64,000 bases of DNA from Paraspadella gotoi (GCA_051294375.1 CM119265.1:28302260-28366259), one strand, 5' to 3'; numbered from the stretch's first letter, positions 24,125 through 38,371 are shown. The notes: generated from the sequence alone by a model not told the origin. Translations and numbers: made by a program.

Positions 24125-27100
24125 CGAGAGAGGAGACGCAGGAGACGAGAGGAAAGATGTGACGATGAGAGAGATGTAGAGAGAGTTAGAGAGCTAGGAG
24201 AGAGACATCACTTGTGTAATATCATTGTATTTCCCTAATCCAATTGGGTTTTTCCCTCAAAGCTGTTGTAGAAATGAAACTTTATTATACTAAGATACTA
24301 TACTTAGTTTCAGATGTAATAAAAATATTATAAGTTTTATCAAAAAAGATAATATAGTACGGTACCATTTTCATTTATAAATGTAATTGAGAGAGATATA
24401 GTTAAGATTTATTGTTGTTATTTAACAATAATTTAACCTATTTTATAGTGAACTGTTAATGAGTAGATAAGGTCATATTTTTTCAATGAGAAGTTTGAAG
24501 TCGAAAAATATAGAGAACGCCAAAAGAAGTACGTATTGAGAGATGAAGATCTTCTTCTGTCGAGTAATTTGCGGCTCTTTAGACCGGTCAGGCGTGATAT
24601 GTTCTGATACTGTCTCCAAAAACAAGAGATCGAAAGGTATTGAAGTAAATAACGAAGAGACTTAAAAAAACGAAATTTTGGCGTGGCCTCTTTGATCAAT
24701 CCATACCATCTCTCCTTGTTTGAACTTCCGAAATTCAAAAATCCGCATCATATCCTATAGTCGGTAATTAATACCTCGCTTTAATACAAACCCTGCCATA
24801 ACATTCTGAGTGTTCACATCATAGTCGTTCTCTAATCTCGCCTTAAATGTATTTTCACTCTTGTTCTCAGTCTCATTTTTTCTTCTTCTCTTCCTCAACT
24901 CCTCACTTCCTCTCGTACTCTTCATGCTTGAGGCCTCTATTCGACTTGTCCCATCTTAACCGTCTTTTCTCTGCTTCTCTTTCCTTTCTCTCTCTCGTTC
25001 CTTCTTTTAAACTTCTCGGGTCCTTTCTTCAATTCCTTAGTTGGAACCGTTTGTCTCTCTCTCGTTCTCTCCTTGCTCTCGCTCTCTTACAACTTATTTA
25101 TTTCTTTGCACTGATGAAGCGCGACACATGATAAGTCTCCCTAAATATGTGTCATTATGCACTCTCCTTGATACATCAGTTCTTGATTTGTCAAGACATT
25201 GTTTTGTTTCTTCTTCTTTTTCATGTGCGTTCGCGTAGCAGATGTTAAGGAGTCTTAGTATTTGTTTTTCTATTTCTGGAACCTCACCGAATTATTTCTG
25301 TTAGCATGAAAGGCTGGACATATTGCGTGTGCTCCGCGCTCTCGACTGCTAGACCTTCAATTCGCAGGCTCCATCAGTATCGTCCTACTTCCTTTCTTTC
25401 TATGCTAAATCTAAATTCAGTAACTGTTTCAAAATTACAAATATCTAACTATTTCTCATTTAACATTCCCCGCTTTGCACAAGTTTCTCTCTCAACAACA
25501 CATTCTCGTCTATCGTGCTGTGCGACATAATCATTATATAATAGCACACAATACACCTTATATAATATTTTCCAAGGCAATGGATATTAAAGATAGGTAT
25601 CCCTCTTATCATAATTGCGATAACTCTTTGTGACCATTAAATTTTTATATTGGGTTGTTCTTCGCCTCCGTGTTTTCTTCATACTTTTTTTTTTTCATTT
25701 TCATTTGGGGTCTAAATCTCGTTCACACTTTACTTAAGTCATAATAGAATGTCTAGGTTAGAATGATACTTTACCTATATAGATAGCCCTTTTAATATAA
25801 GTTTACTATTTTGAAAGTTGAATTCCTAAGATGACATTGATCCCATTTATGATTGCTCGTTCACAAAACCCCTTCACCAAATATCCTAAACATCACGTGC
25901 GAATACTAGTATTATATGGTCATTGGGAATAATTCTCGTATATAGTTGTTCGATAGCTCTTAAATAAAAATGCTCCTCGTATCAGGTTATTTTTATAAGC
26001 CTAGTTTATGTTTGACTTATTTTCATTAGTGAAGGGAATGTAAATCAATATGTAGAATTAATATTGGGTATTAATATTCAATATCTATTATTTTTGTTGT
26101 TATATACTCCTATATTACTTAGACAGATTCAGGTATCAATTCCATCCATTCATCTATCATCAACTACCAGCCTAATTTACCATACACAAAGATGCCAATC
26201 GAATCTCATATGTGACTTTCATCATTCACTCTCAATTCTTCCCTAAAAAAGCACTAAGAAATTTTTATTACATTCGTTTGTTATCAGTTTGTAAATTTTC
26301 ACAATTTTCGTATTCGCTGTTCATAAAATTTGAATAACCCAAAACGTTTCACCATTCGGTTTCATTCTGCTTTCATTCACTTTCATTCACCTTTCATTCA
26401 ACTTTCGTATTCACTGTTCATATCATTTTTATCGCTTTCATTCGCTTTCATCTCATCATGTTTTCATTATCTTTTCATTCACTTTCATTCACTTTCAAAT
26501 TGATCACCGTAAATATTACCAATACTTGCTTCCAGACTTTATAAGTGTTTTATGTCCCGCTTTCATTCCACTTTCATTCAAGCTTTACATTGCACTTCTC
26601 ATATAACGCTCCAATTTCATATGCACTTTTCAGTGATTAAGTTAGTATATTTTTTCTATATTCACATAAACTCTTAATATCATATTTTAAAAAGTCCTTA
26701 GGAAAACTACAACGCTGAATTTGTTGCCACTGCTTAAAATGTTGTTTTTCTAGCGCCAAATATCTGTATTATTATTAAAATCTGTATTGTTGTCCTTTTT
26801 GAAATCGATAGCTCTTTTTCCAATACTGTATTATACAGGTCACCCACTTTTCAGTATATAAAGTCTTTTATAATCCACCTCTCATTTTGAATTGAAATTC
26901 CGTTGTATTCAATCTCTTTTTAACCATACTAAGCTATAACTACTTAATTAATTATCTGACTCTAATCTGAGTCTCTGCCCCATTCACCTAGTACTCATAC
27001 TTTCCTTATCAACCTACAATTCTGTTAGCTTCTCTTCTGAATTCAACATCCTCATTTTCGAATATCGCCTCAAACTTCAATCTGGGGTTTAAATCACTAA

Positions 27101-29000
27101 AACCCCAAAAACCTTTCATTTCTGCTTGTATGAATCTCAGGTCTTCCAAAAAATTTAATTTGAAGTTTTATTTTTGTCAACACTGCACAATATCCTGTTA
27201 TCACTGGGAAACGCCGCCAGATCTGCTTTGAGAATAGAGTAACTCAATCTGTATGGGAGTTTTTGATCAGAGTGCTTGGTCAATGATACCTCACGCTATT
27301 CTGCTTACTTAATCTGCAAGTATCATTTTTACCTTTATCTCTGCCTTTCACATTTCGCCTTTATTCTCACACATTCATGTTAAAATTCTAAATCTATCAC
27401 TATATGATTTTATGTCCTTTTGAAGGAAAATGTTTGTAGTCACTTATCCAGTTTGTCGGTAGAATATATATACGTTTCCCAGTTTTTTTAATTTAGGCTC
27501 GATCCCAGATCGAATCACACAGAACACCATTCATTTAGTTAGATCAAGTAGGTCATGTTCCTACCAGGATTGATCTAAACATACAGTTGATTAGCATCTA
27601 TGAAAATATATCCCCGGACGTTTTCCAAGGATGAAAAGGATAAAATCTTGGTTGACCTCTTTAAGTTACAGAAAATCGCATAAATGTGTACTACAGATCA
27701 CTGTGGTTGAATATAATCAATATCATCAACAACTCTGGCTAAATTTGCCGCCACTCGAAAATCTATTATACCGATACGTCCTCTGAAAGTTCATTCTACC
27801 CATCTGTATCACACAAAAGTCTTGATCTCGAAAATTCTTATAATCTGATGGAATTAATATTCTTATCTTGTGAAACCCCCCCCCATACCTATCAATCTCT
27901 TTCACTCGGATCTCTACTTTCGCCTAGATGTAGTGTTGGAGTGGGGTTCGAAATAGAGCATTTAACGCAATAGGAATGTTGATCACCAAATAGCTTGTAG
28001 TACACCCGCGATAACATACTGCCTGAGAGTGTAAGGAGGGGAATGATTTTGGCTCCTTAATTACTCACCCTTCTTTGATATCTTCCACCTAACTCAGATT
28101 CTCTTTGCGGCGATTGAATTCTCATCTCCCCCCATTTCCCTGTATCTAGCCTTTTTTCCGCCTGCCCAATCCCTGCGTATCGTCTCACTCGATCCCTCTT
28201 TCCCTTTCCATGTCCTCCCGCAATCTTGTATCACCCTGGATTTCTCGACTGAACGAAACTTTCTCTGTCTGCTGCCAACCGCATCTGTGATCTCTCACTA
28301 TGATACTCTTGCCTTTCAATCTCCACTCATCCTGTTATCACTCCCATCTTGTATCTCGCCTACGTTCATGCTACAAATTTGCGGATTCCCATCGACTCCG
28401 TTTTCGGCCGTTGTAAAAAACAGGGGCGTGAACGGCCCCATGGGGCGAGTGTATTCTTAGTCCGGACTTCCTCAAACCACTTTCGAGTCAAATCTCTTTC
28501 GGCCTTCATCTCCCCTCAAATTTCATCTTTATCCGGACCGCCGCAACCCCCGATTTCCTTTCCTCCACGATCACCACTCTGTAATCTTCTTACTCCGGAG
28601 CAGCTCTTGTCCCTTTCATCTGCCGCTGATTCGCTATGACCCCCTGTAGTCCACCTTCTCGCCCAACTTATTTCGCTTACCGTCAATCGCCCGTGGGTAT
28701 CCCATCCTCAACTCTCGGCACTATCTTTGATTTTCCCTTTGGTTCGATCGATCTCCCAGCAACTCCTTGTCCAGTCTCGCTACCGCTACTCCCCTCACCA
28801 TCTGTAAATCTCTCACTCTCGGATCTTTTCCCTTTCAATCTACCCCATTTCCTGTATCACCCTCCATCTGTAATCCTCTACTCTTCGATTATCTTTTTTC
28901 CCTTCCTTCCATCTTACAACTGCCATTGGTTTCCTTACTCTGTATGCCTCGCACACGAATGCCCGCGAAAAAAGGGAAAAAGTGCGGACGCGTGTTCTAT
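21160..29000 (+). repeat. Degraded, stretched collinear copy of 18290-20990
   Basis: Blocks match in order: 18287/21165 (CTCTCAATCGCGCTG), 18900/23351 (GAGGTTAAAACA), 19310/24000 (AATCATTATAAAAATATCC), 19660/24650 (ATAACGAAGAGACTTAAAAA), 19945/25660, 20240/26370 and 20750/27000. The copy is about 2.9 times longer and full of inserted bases, as in uncorrected long-read sequence. Open frames here (including 28349-29271) should not be read as genes. Confidence 0.8.
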
Positions 29001-29707
29001 CCGACGCTATTCTGTTGTATCTCTTGTCTATCCGGGATCTCGACGTCGCTTCTTTTCCCTTTTTCACCACATCCCGTTTAATTTCTCCTATACCTCTGAG
29101 GTAGCGCGTTATTCCGCGTCGACAGTTTTAATTTGTCCCCCGAGTCGACCCGATCGGATCGACTCAAGCACTTTCCGACTTCTCGCGAGAAAGCCTTCGA
29201 GGGAGAAACGATTACGGAGAGAAACGGACTTATGTAGACATGGAGTCCAGGGAGCACGAAAGGAGATCTAGAGTACTGGAGTAGTATAGGAGAACGGAAG
29301 AGAGAGAGGAGAGAGAGAGGAGAGAGGAGCACGGGAGGAAAGAGTGGAAGGAAGGAGCAGAGATAGAGTCACCGGAATAGATATAAGTATGAGAGAAATT
29401 GAGAGAGGAGTTGGTAGTGAAATAGGTACATTTTGTTTCTCTCGCTAACGTCCTCATGACGTCATCTAATGTTCCCGTATCTCTGCGCTCTCTCCGCTCA
29501 CGTGCGTCTCGCATCGTCTCTCTTCTCTCTCTCTCTCTCCTCATCTCTCGTACTCCTCTCTCTCTCTCTCTCTCTCCCTCTCACAACATCGATGATTTCT
29601 CTTTCCTCACTTTTCAACAGGTGCCGTCGCATTAAAAACTTTAACAAAAAATTAAACAGTAAAAATTATCAAATAGTTTTTTAATAAAAATCTGATAATT
29701 TTTTGAT
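29001..29707. other. Intronic sequence with GA/TC microsatellites
   Basis: GA-rich (29295-29340) and TC-rich (29518-29582) tracts. No exon is supported. Confidence 0.5.
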
Positions 29708-30840
29708 NNNNNNNNNNNNNNNNNNNNNNNNNATAATTTATTTAATCATATTATACGTAGCTACGTTGACAATGTTTGGACAGAACTTTAAACACTTCTA
29801 TTCTTCAAAAATAGCCATCTGGTCTCAAACTTTAATAAAGTAATCTGCGTTAATGACATAACGTAAAATAGACGGATAGATGTCTATCACAATATGTCAG
29901 AGTCACGAGTCGCCAATTATGACATAGTGACGTTAAAACGGATTATTCTTCATGACATTCTGTCATTAAGCCGGACTCTCTCTCTCTCTAAGTCTATGAC
30001 ATCGTGACATACAGACAGACAGACAGATCAGTCTGCCCTCAAGAGATAGAAGGGAAAAAAAAGTTCCCCCCGAAGAAAATCTACGAAGCGGATGTTTCGA
30101 TATTAAATTTATTTTGGGAAAAGTTAAAAACTATTTTAAAAATAATAAAACTTTTTTTTCGTATTGAACAGTTGGCCATGAAAATTGATTGATAAATCTA
30201 AAAAAATGAATAATAATGATATAAATAAACAAATACATCAATATAATAAATTACTTAATGAGATCCATNNNNNNNNNNNNNNNNNNNNNNNNNNNNNNNN
30301 NNNNNNNNNNNNNNNNNNNNNNNNNNNNNNNNNNNNNNNNNNNNNNNNNNNNNNNNNNNNNNNNNNNNNNNNNNNNNNNNNNNNNNNNNNNNNNNNNNNN
30401 NNNNNNNNNNNNNNNNNNNNNNNNNNNNNNNNNNNNNNNNNNNNNNNNNNNNNNNNNNNNNNNNNNNNNNNNNNNNNNNNNNNNNNNNNNNNNNNNNNNN
30501 NNNNNNNNNNNNNNNNNNNNNNNNNNNNNNNNNNNNNNNNNNNNNNNNNNNNNNNNNNNNNNNNNNNNNNNNNNNNNNNNNNNNNNNNNNNNNNNNNNNN
30601 NNNNNNNNNNNNNNNNNNNNNNNNNNNNGATTTCATAAAAAATATTTTAGCGAACATTCGTTTCATGATCCTAACTTTATCTCTTCCCACTTTCAATAGT
30701 GAACCGCCAACGGGGCCCACCTCTCTCTCTCACTCCTACTGTACTATTAATTAAACAAAGCGACTAATTCCTTACCAAATTAGCACATATTAGCATATTA
30801 GCACACATTAGCATATATCCTTTCTCTTTCCTCTTTTCAG
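29708..30840. other. Gapped end of the 19.9-kb intron
   Basis: N at 29708-29732 and 30269-30628. The rest is AT-rich up to the acceptor CTCTTTTCAG at 30840. Confidence 0.8.
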
Positions 30841-30987
30841 ATCACAAACTCAAACTTGACAATTACGTTCCCAATTTCGCCAATCGTGTGGAGGACGACG
30901 AACTGGAGCTTCCGCTGCAAAGCGACGAACCTCACCCTGGCGCGTCTCTGCCGCTGCCGCCGCCGCAGGACGGGAGTATTCCTAAAG
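30841..30987 (+). CDS. FReD gene exon: proline-rich linker
   Basis: Acceptor CTCTTTTCAG. The split codon gives Y, then HKLKLDNYVPNFANRVEDDE, later SLPLPPPQDGSIPK, and AAAG|GTGAGT (phase 1). It links the coiled coil to the FReD; proline-rich spacers are usual there. GC content is much higher than in the flanking AT-rich intron. Confidence 0.88.
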
Positions 30988-32480
30988 GTGAGTTTTGTTG
31001 GAGGGAGTGAGTGATGGGGAAAGGGGGTGAGAGAGAGAGAGAGANNNNNNNNNNNNNNNNNNNNNNNNNNNNNNNNNNNNNNNNNNNNNNNNNNNNNNNN
31101 NNNNNNNNNNNNNNNNNNNNNNNNNNNNNNNNNNNNNNNNNNNNNNNNNNNNNNNNNNNNNNNNNNNNNNNNNNNNNNNNNNNNNGACCCTAACTAGGTC
31201 CATAGCCTCAAGCAATGTTTGTCGATGGAAGGAAAGATTTCTTTTTATTTATTTTCTTTTCTTTTCTGTTTTTTTTNNNNNNNNNNNNNNNNNNNNNNNN
31301 NAAAAGAAGAGAGATTATCTGTTGAATTTATAAAAAGAAAGAAAACTTATTCTTTTGTTTAAATGTTTACATTTCGATTTTTTGTTAGGTAAAAAAAGAA
31401 ATTTGAAAGATAGTTAAGATATAAGAAAAAGGAAAGGAAATGAACAAATTATTTTTTTTTTAAATGGAACATATACAAAAATTGGACTACTTAAAAAAAG
31501 AGCGACCAACATATGTTTTAGGTCACGTTTTTTCGGAGCTAATTTAAACATATCATTATTTTATAAATAAGTAGGAGGAGACGAGTTCGGCTCGAGGGAA
31601 TAATCAGAATTTTCGTTCGATTTCCGTTAAAAATAGTTTCATCAAAAGTAATATAGTAAGACCAATACAAAGTGTGGCAATATGGGCATATTTCGAAAGC
31701 GTGGGGTCTTGTGGAGACAACTGGGGGGGAGCGCGAGCAATCTTTTGAACATTTAATATTTAAAAGTGCAATTAAAGAGGACTGGTGTGTGCCTTTTTTT
31801 AAATGTCTTTCTTTTCCTTACTGTCGTTTCTCTTAATTAAAACAAAAGGTAATTATGGCTACAGGATAATGAAGACCACTGTCTTGGCTTCAATTCGATA
31901 TCATTACATCCATAATTCTTGCAAGCTTGCTTGTTTATTTAAGCATCAAATAAAATAGTTTTTCAGTTGTATTTATACCCTCGTGCCCTAGAGATAGAGG
32001 ATTTTCGAGTTATCAGCAGTTAGATAATGTTTGAACTTTCCTTTTTAAGGGGGAGCGCGGAAAAAAAATTTAAACAATTAATATTAATCAAAGAGTAAAT
32101 CCAAATCATGATTTTTTCCTCAATAAATCCGCTTAAGATTCTTTGTTTTATGCTCGTCGGCGCCGTATTGAATTTGCTGGGCGTATTAGTTTCTTTGTTT
32201 GCGCGTGCACGGCTCGGGAGCCTCATGTCATGGCTGTGGCTCGCGATCTTTTGTTGAGCGAATCGCTTCGGATGGCCACTGGCGACAATGAACGGGTCAT
32301 TTCTCTCTGGTTTCTTCGTAATGGCTTCTGGGATGGGAATTTAAAACAAATAGTTCAAATTATTAGCATTTTTCAGCGGCTCACGATCGTATTACAAAGG
32401 AGAAACGCAAATCTCCTTTCAACTGGACCGTTGTTCAGCCTAACGTCTTTCCCCTCGCATTAACGGCATCTCTACTAAAA
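30988..32480. other. Start of 28.2-kb intron
   Basis: GA repeat with N (31045-31185) and a 25-N gap at 31277-31301. A 106-codon plus frame at 32143-32463 has balanced composition but no recognised family or splice support. A stretch of about 45 bases at 32265-32310 (ACTGGCGACAA) recurs in diverged form at 32815-32860. Confidence 0.6.
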
Positions 32481-32499
32481 TAAAATAAATAAATTTGAA

Positions 32500-35400
32500 T
32501 AAATTAAAGTTAAGAAATAAATTAAGATTAAATGTAAGTTAACATGAAGGGTTAGTTAGGTTTAAGTGTAAGTTGGGTTAAGGGAAATTAGGGTTAGGAA
32601 TAAATTAAGGGCAAATTAGGGTTCGGATAATAATAAGGTTATTGTGAAGATATTTCGACTCTCCTTCACCGTTAACAAATTTTCTTTGGTCAGTCTTACG
32701 TACCGGCCAAAATTAGTGGCATTTTTCTCCCTCTTTGATTTCCTTGTGAATTATTAGGACTTTTTTAGTTTAGTTTTGAAACTCAATGAAATAGTTTCAC
32801 CCGGAAAAACATACGCTTCGGATAACAACTGGCGACAACAATCGGGGTCATTTCCCACTGTTCTATAGTAACCGCGGTTGCTACCTTGCATTCAACTTGA
32901 AATTGGCCAAGAAATTATTATTATTATTGTTGTTCGTGTGATCATTTCAGCATTTGTGCTTTCGTAATAAGAAACGCGGTATTAACTTCGAAAAGTTCGT
33001 CCTCAAAAACTTCGGATTGATGAAAACGGGCAAAGGGGGATAGAAGTATTAATCACTGATTTTTGCTCTGTGTCTCTGTCTCTCTCTCTTACTTTATTCA
33101 ATCCTGAAAAATTGATCATAATACCTGAAATACCGTGTGTTATATTTTATTAGATAATTATTATTGTGAAAAAATGCAACAATTTATGTTTAATAGAACT
33201 TCATTACAACTCAATTCTTTTTACTTTAAATAAAAACGAGTGCATTTGTACGAGTACATTCATAGGAATCTGCTTACCAGTCAATTGTCCAGAGTATGTT
33301 ATCATTTTATTAGTCGATGAAAAGATAGTATGGTAGTCAGCAGATTAGTTCAAATTTTTGAAATGTATTTTAAGAAAAAAATGATATTTGGTAGAAAAGA
33401 TCTTTGAACCGCTCAGATATGTTTTGTGATTTGTTCATGGCGTTGACTCATTGACATTAGGGCTGCTGTAAATCAATAATTTTGAAAAAATTATATCCGT
33501 CTTTGTTAGGGCTATCTTGGAATCGCATAATCTGTAACCTGAAATCGCTCACAGGGACATGGCAAGTTCTTCAAACACAGGCTGTGTGGGAACCCTTGTA
33601 ACAAGAACTAAGCCTTTGGTTTAATTTTATTTATTTTATATTAATTACTTGGAAAGTAATTCACAAGAGAATATAATTGTATCATTTAATTTTATTATTA
33701 TTTACAAGATTTAGCATTTTTCCTTAAAGATTATAATAATATTAAGTAATAAAACTGAATAAATGAATAATAATAAAGTTTTAGATGTTTAAAGACAATT
33801 CGCCGATCCTGGCCAGTCGTTTTGGCCAAAGATATCGATATGAATTCCTCTCTCTCTCTCCGGTTTTATTATCTTTCTCTCTCGTATAAAACTGAGGGTA
33901 TGTGATTACTTTATTGCCAATATTTTTCTGTAAAATATACTCTTGAACATCGCGAATTTTGTCCGTTTCTTTCTTAAAATAAAAATTCCTATTTCTATTC
34001 ATAGAAAGTTATTTAAAAAAATTTCATGAGCTTTTTCCCGATTCGTCGACCTCGAATTTCTAAACTCGATTTCTTTATTGAATCTTGGGCCCGGAATCGA
34101 GCATTCTACTCGTACCGTGCTCGTAGTACAAATCCTTATGGAACCAAAAACGAAATCCTTAACATAGGGCGACTTGATTACGCGAGGAAGGCGATTTTTA
34201 AGTGACGTTTTGGGCCATAACTTTTGAATGCCTGAACCGATTTTGCTGATTTTTTGCATGAAGCGCTCGAAAAAGAATTTCCCTATCGTTCGGTACCAAA
34301 TTTGTACGAAAAAATTTGAAATAAAACTTCTTGTTGGTTCTCGCTTATTTTATAAATAAGAGAACAAAACGAAAAAATAAGAGAAAGAGAGAGAGAAAGT
34401 GCGGAAATTCTTTTCTTCCTAATTGGTTTCGCCCTGAGGATATCATTACGAACAAGAAAAATGTCTTGCGTATCTGGGGAATAAAAACCCCATTAATATT
34501 GGGAGACCAGAGGGAAACATTTCTCACTCGAGGTCAACAATAATGAGTGTTCCGATTTAAAAAAAAAATTTTGGTTCAAAAATCTAATTTACATATTGTA
34601 GTAAAGCCGTGATTTACTTTTTACTCGCGTTTTACAAAAAAAGAACGACTTTGTTGATTTTTCTTCCAGTCAAGTCTAAAATTATAAATACGAACAGAAT
34701 ACATTTTGAATGAAATATTTTCTTTTGTCTCGACTTTTTAAAGTTTGGCCTTAGTGTTGGTCTCACTGAGATCTCGTTGAGAACTTGTCTTATTTGTAAT
34801 TTGTCGCAGCTGTTGTTTTATAAATATCTAAATTTTTCAAAAAAAAAAAATCTCTAAATCTACCCATCATAAGGGTTGAGTCCTGTAATCTCGGAATGGT
34901 CAAAAAATAGAATCAATCAGTCAATCACAGATAAAATGCACAGATTTTATTTGGTTTATTAACAATCTTCCTCGTGTGTTTAATATTTAATTATTAATAT
35001 TTAATAACTCCTTTTATTTCTCCTCAATTAACCACGCCTACTTCCTTCGTTATTATTATTATTATTACACATTAATTTATTTATCTACATTTATTTACAT
35101 GATTCGTGTTAATAGTTATTATGGTCGTTAAAAGTCTAAAAAAATACACTAAAAAAAATAAACGATTTCACTTGATTGTGTTTTACTTTAAACGAAACAA
35201 AGTGTAATTACAAACAAACATTTGAAAGAAAAAATAATTAAAAAATAAAACAAAATAAAAAGAAATAAGAAGAAATGAAAAAAATAAATAAAAAGAAAAT
35301 CCATTGTATAGGAAATACGTTGTTGTCGGCCTCAGGAAAACATTCGAAAGGGAAAAAAACGGTTTGTTTTGCTAAAAAAAAACGTTTGTTTTGAGAGGAA

Positions 35401-35500
35401 TTAACGTTTTTTTTCTTTAAGTCAACTCGTTAATTGATAGGAAAAACAAGACATTCCGAGAGCCACGTTTCCCGCTTATTTCGACCTCGATGTTCGGATT
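32500..35500. other. Intronic AT-rich DNA, repeat remnants likely
   Basis: Degenerate TTAGGGTTA/TTAAGG repeats at about 32515-32640. The 34190-34300 sequence (GGCCATAACTTTTGAATGCC) has the look of an old interspersed repeat, but no second copy is in this window. No gene is supported. Confidence 0.5.
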
Positions 35501-35520
35501 TAACGAAATCTTAATGTTTT

Positions 35521-35702
35521 AGGACGGATTTAACGAAATCTGGCCAGAGGTTGAAATACTGATTTAGCGAAATCTGGAGGTTGAAATACTGATTTAGCGA
35601 AATCTGGAGGTTGAAATACTGATTTAGCGAAATCTGGAGGTTGAAATACTAATTTAGCGAAATCTGGAGGTTGAAATACTGATTTAGCGAAATCTGAATG
35701 TT
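35521..35702. repeat. 30-bp minisatellite GATTTAGCGAAATCTGGAGG...
   Basis: About five near-identical 30-bp units (GATTTAGCGAAATCTGGAGG then TTGAAATACT), with diverged half-units at both edges. Confidence 0.95.
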
Positions 35703-36312
35703 GAGCGATGGATTTAAATAATTGTTTGTTTTAAAGAAAAATTAAGTTCAAGTTATAACATTAGACGGTAGGTTACCCTATATTACAAGACTTTAAAACA
35801 AAACTATTAAGACTAATTACGATGAAAATTTAAGGCTGTTTTATTTTTTTAATTTTCACAAGATTCCAAAAGAAATACAAATCCAAGTAAACCGAAAGGA
35901 TTAACTAGAATGATAAAATTCTTCACTGGTTCTCCACCAAAAACCTTCTCTCGTTTTCAATTCATTTTAAATTCATTATTCAAGTTAAATATGCTTCTTT
36001 ATTTCTCCATTTTCTTTCATTTCTAATCCCCTTAAAAAAATCCTGGATTTTGAATTTGGTTGATTTAGTTTTAATTCAGCCTCCTCGCCCCTCTCTTTCC
36101 CTTAACTTAGTTTTATTTCAGCCTCCCTTCCCCTCTCTTTCCCTTAAGTTTACATTTAATACAAAATCCTTTGAATTTATTCTCTCCCTTTTGAAAAAGA
36201 AGCGTCTTTGTTATCTGCCTCCCCCCTGCGCCCCCTCCGCCCCACGAAAGAAAAAAACGCCTCGGAAGCGACTTGATGAAAGTTTCTCTTTTCCAGGAAA
36301 AAATGTTTCCCC
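35703..36312. other. Intronic spacer
   Basis: Contains a diverged direct repeat at about 36065-36145 (CAGCCTCC..CCCCTCTCTTTCCCTTAA). No exon is supported. Confidence 0.5.
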
Positions 36313-36468
36313 CCCGGTCTTTCTTTCTTTCTTTCTTTCTTCTTTCTTCTTTCTTTCTTTCTTTCTTTCTTTCTTTTTTCTTTCTTTCCTTCTTTCTTTC
36401 TTTCTTTCTTTTCTTTCTTTCTTCTTTCTTTTCTTTCTTTCTTTCTTTCTTTCTTTTTTTTCTTTTTT
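36313..36468. repeat. (TTTC)n microsatellite
   Basis: TTTC tetramers with TTC and TTTTC interruptions. Poly-F/S and poly-K/E frames are artefacts. Confidence 0.97.
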
Positions 36469-36904
36469 CCACGGTTCAACAGAACATTAATTTGAGACTA
36501 AAATAATTTTTGTTTTAATTTTTACAATAATTTTTTTAATAAAGCTTTAGTCTTGTTTGAAGACTATTATTAACGAATACAACTAAAACGTATTTTTAAA
36601 AAATTTAAAAACAATAAAAATATAATAATATTTTATATTTTATTTTTTAAAAAAATTATTCAATATTTTTATTAATTTTTTGAAATTAGAATTAAATTTA
36701 AAAACTAATATTTTAAAATTAATGATTTTTTTAATTATTTTGAAATTAAAAATTAATGATAATAATGAAATGTTTAAAAACCTAAACTAATTTTATACTC
36801 AACCGTGACTAAAGGAAGAGGAAGAGGAAGAAAAGAATCAAAGGAAGTCTTTTTACTTGAAGACCCTTAGGGTAGATCTTGTGCAAGTATAATTTGGAGG
36901 GAGG

Positions 36905-37069
36905 AGAGAGAGAGAGAGAGAGAGAGAGANNNNNNNNNNNNNNNNNNNNNNNNNNNNNNNNNNNNNNNNNNNNNNNNNNNNNNNNNNNNNNNNNNNNNNN
37001 NNNNNNNNNNNNNNNNNNNNNNNNNNNNNNNNNNNNNNNNNNNNNNNNNNNNNNNNNNNNNNNNNNNNN
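36905..37069. repeat. (GA)n array with 140-N gap
   Basis: GA repeat at 36905-36929 running into N at 36930-37069. Confidence 0.95.
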
Positions 37070-37249
37070 TAGAATAGACATTAGATTGACAGATTAATCT
37101 GATGCACTGACAGAAACTCATTCCTTTCCAACTCGCGTAGCAGAGAATACGATTCGCGTAACACGGCTGTCCCGCTACGCAGAGTTCGGGATTCTTTATC
37201 CGCTGAACGAAACGAAAAGAAGAAGATTAAAGAAACAAGATCGGTTATT

Positions 37250-38371
37250 CCAATAACATGTATTTCCCTTTGATCACATTCTGTCTTTTATTTCTTATAG
37301 TTTTAGGAATTCCTGAAGGCGGCGCTAGCAGTTTCTTAGATTTGAGGTTTTTTTCTGTTTTTTTTTTCAATTAACTATACCAAATTATATACATTTTTAA
37401 GGTAAGTGGGACAGACCGACGGACAGACATACCGAGGGACAGACATACCGACCGATCGACCGACCGACAGACCGACCGAAAAGTGACGAGTACTTAGGAG
37501 GGTTTAGGGGGCGAATGAAAATGAGATGAGATGAATGAGATTAATGAGATTAATTTGAATTAATGATTAGAGAATGGGAATCAAATTAATGTGGCAAACG
37601 TTTTTATATAGAAAGGAATGGAACAACAATTTGCAAACTATTTTAAAAATAATTTAAATTAAATTAATTTAATAATGCTTTAAATTAAATTAAGATATAA
37701 TTTTTTGTCATCAAGTGTTTGAACAGAAGGAAGGAAGGAAGAAAGGAAGGAAGGAAAGGAAGGAAGGAAGGAAGAGGAAGAGGAAGAAGGAAGGAAGGAA
37801 AGGAAGGAAGGAAGGAAGGGACCAGGATTTTTAAAGTGATGTAGGTTCAACGGTTTTCGGATTTAAGGGTAATTTTTACGTTTCACTCATTTTAAGCTTT
37901 TTTCGATCTGTTTGACGCTCGTTTTTGGCTCTCTATTCTGAGCGTTCCTTTCATCCCAAAAATTAATTTTAACTCTTACTTAATCCTGAACCTCTATTTT
38001 CTAACCCAAATCGCTAACCCTAAATCTTAATTCTTAACCTTATTCCTTAATCCAAATGATTAACCAAATCAATCATTATCTTAATCCTTAACATCAAACC
38101 GAATCTTCAACTCAAATAATTAACCTAAGTCTGAATTAGAGATGAAATGGGGCGTTTTGGGAAAATAAGGCTTTTTTTCATTTTTTTCAAGAAAAGTGTT
38201 GAGTTTTTTATCTTTGGAATTTCATCACTTTTTTTAATTTGGAGAAAAATATTAAAAATTCTTTGAAAATTAAAACCTACTGTACCTGTCTGCGAAATGT
38301 TTATTTCGGATTTTTTTAAATAGAAAATATTTTAAAATCCCTTGTGAAAAGAACAACTTAATGATCGGGTA
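37250..38371 (+). repeat. Duplicated segment, copy 1 (left of 25-N gap)
   Basis: 37250-37490 and 37725-38371 recur at 38397-38630 and 40008-40640 in the same order (landmarks GGCGGCGCTAGCAG, GGACCAGGATTTTTAAA, GATGAAATGGGGCGTTTTGG). It includes a GGAAG array at 37728-37820. Confidence 0.9.

Noticed and set aside
28349-29271. Serine/proline-rich frames of about 96 and 211 codons
   Set aside because: They fall in low-accuracy sequence that mirrors the ATCTGTATCACC repeat at 20.6-20.96 kb.
32143-32463. 106-codon frame with ordinary composition
   Set aside because: No recognised family, no start context or splice partner. Part of it recurs in diverged form 550 bases later, suggesting a repeat.
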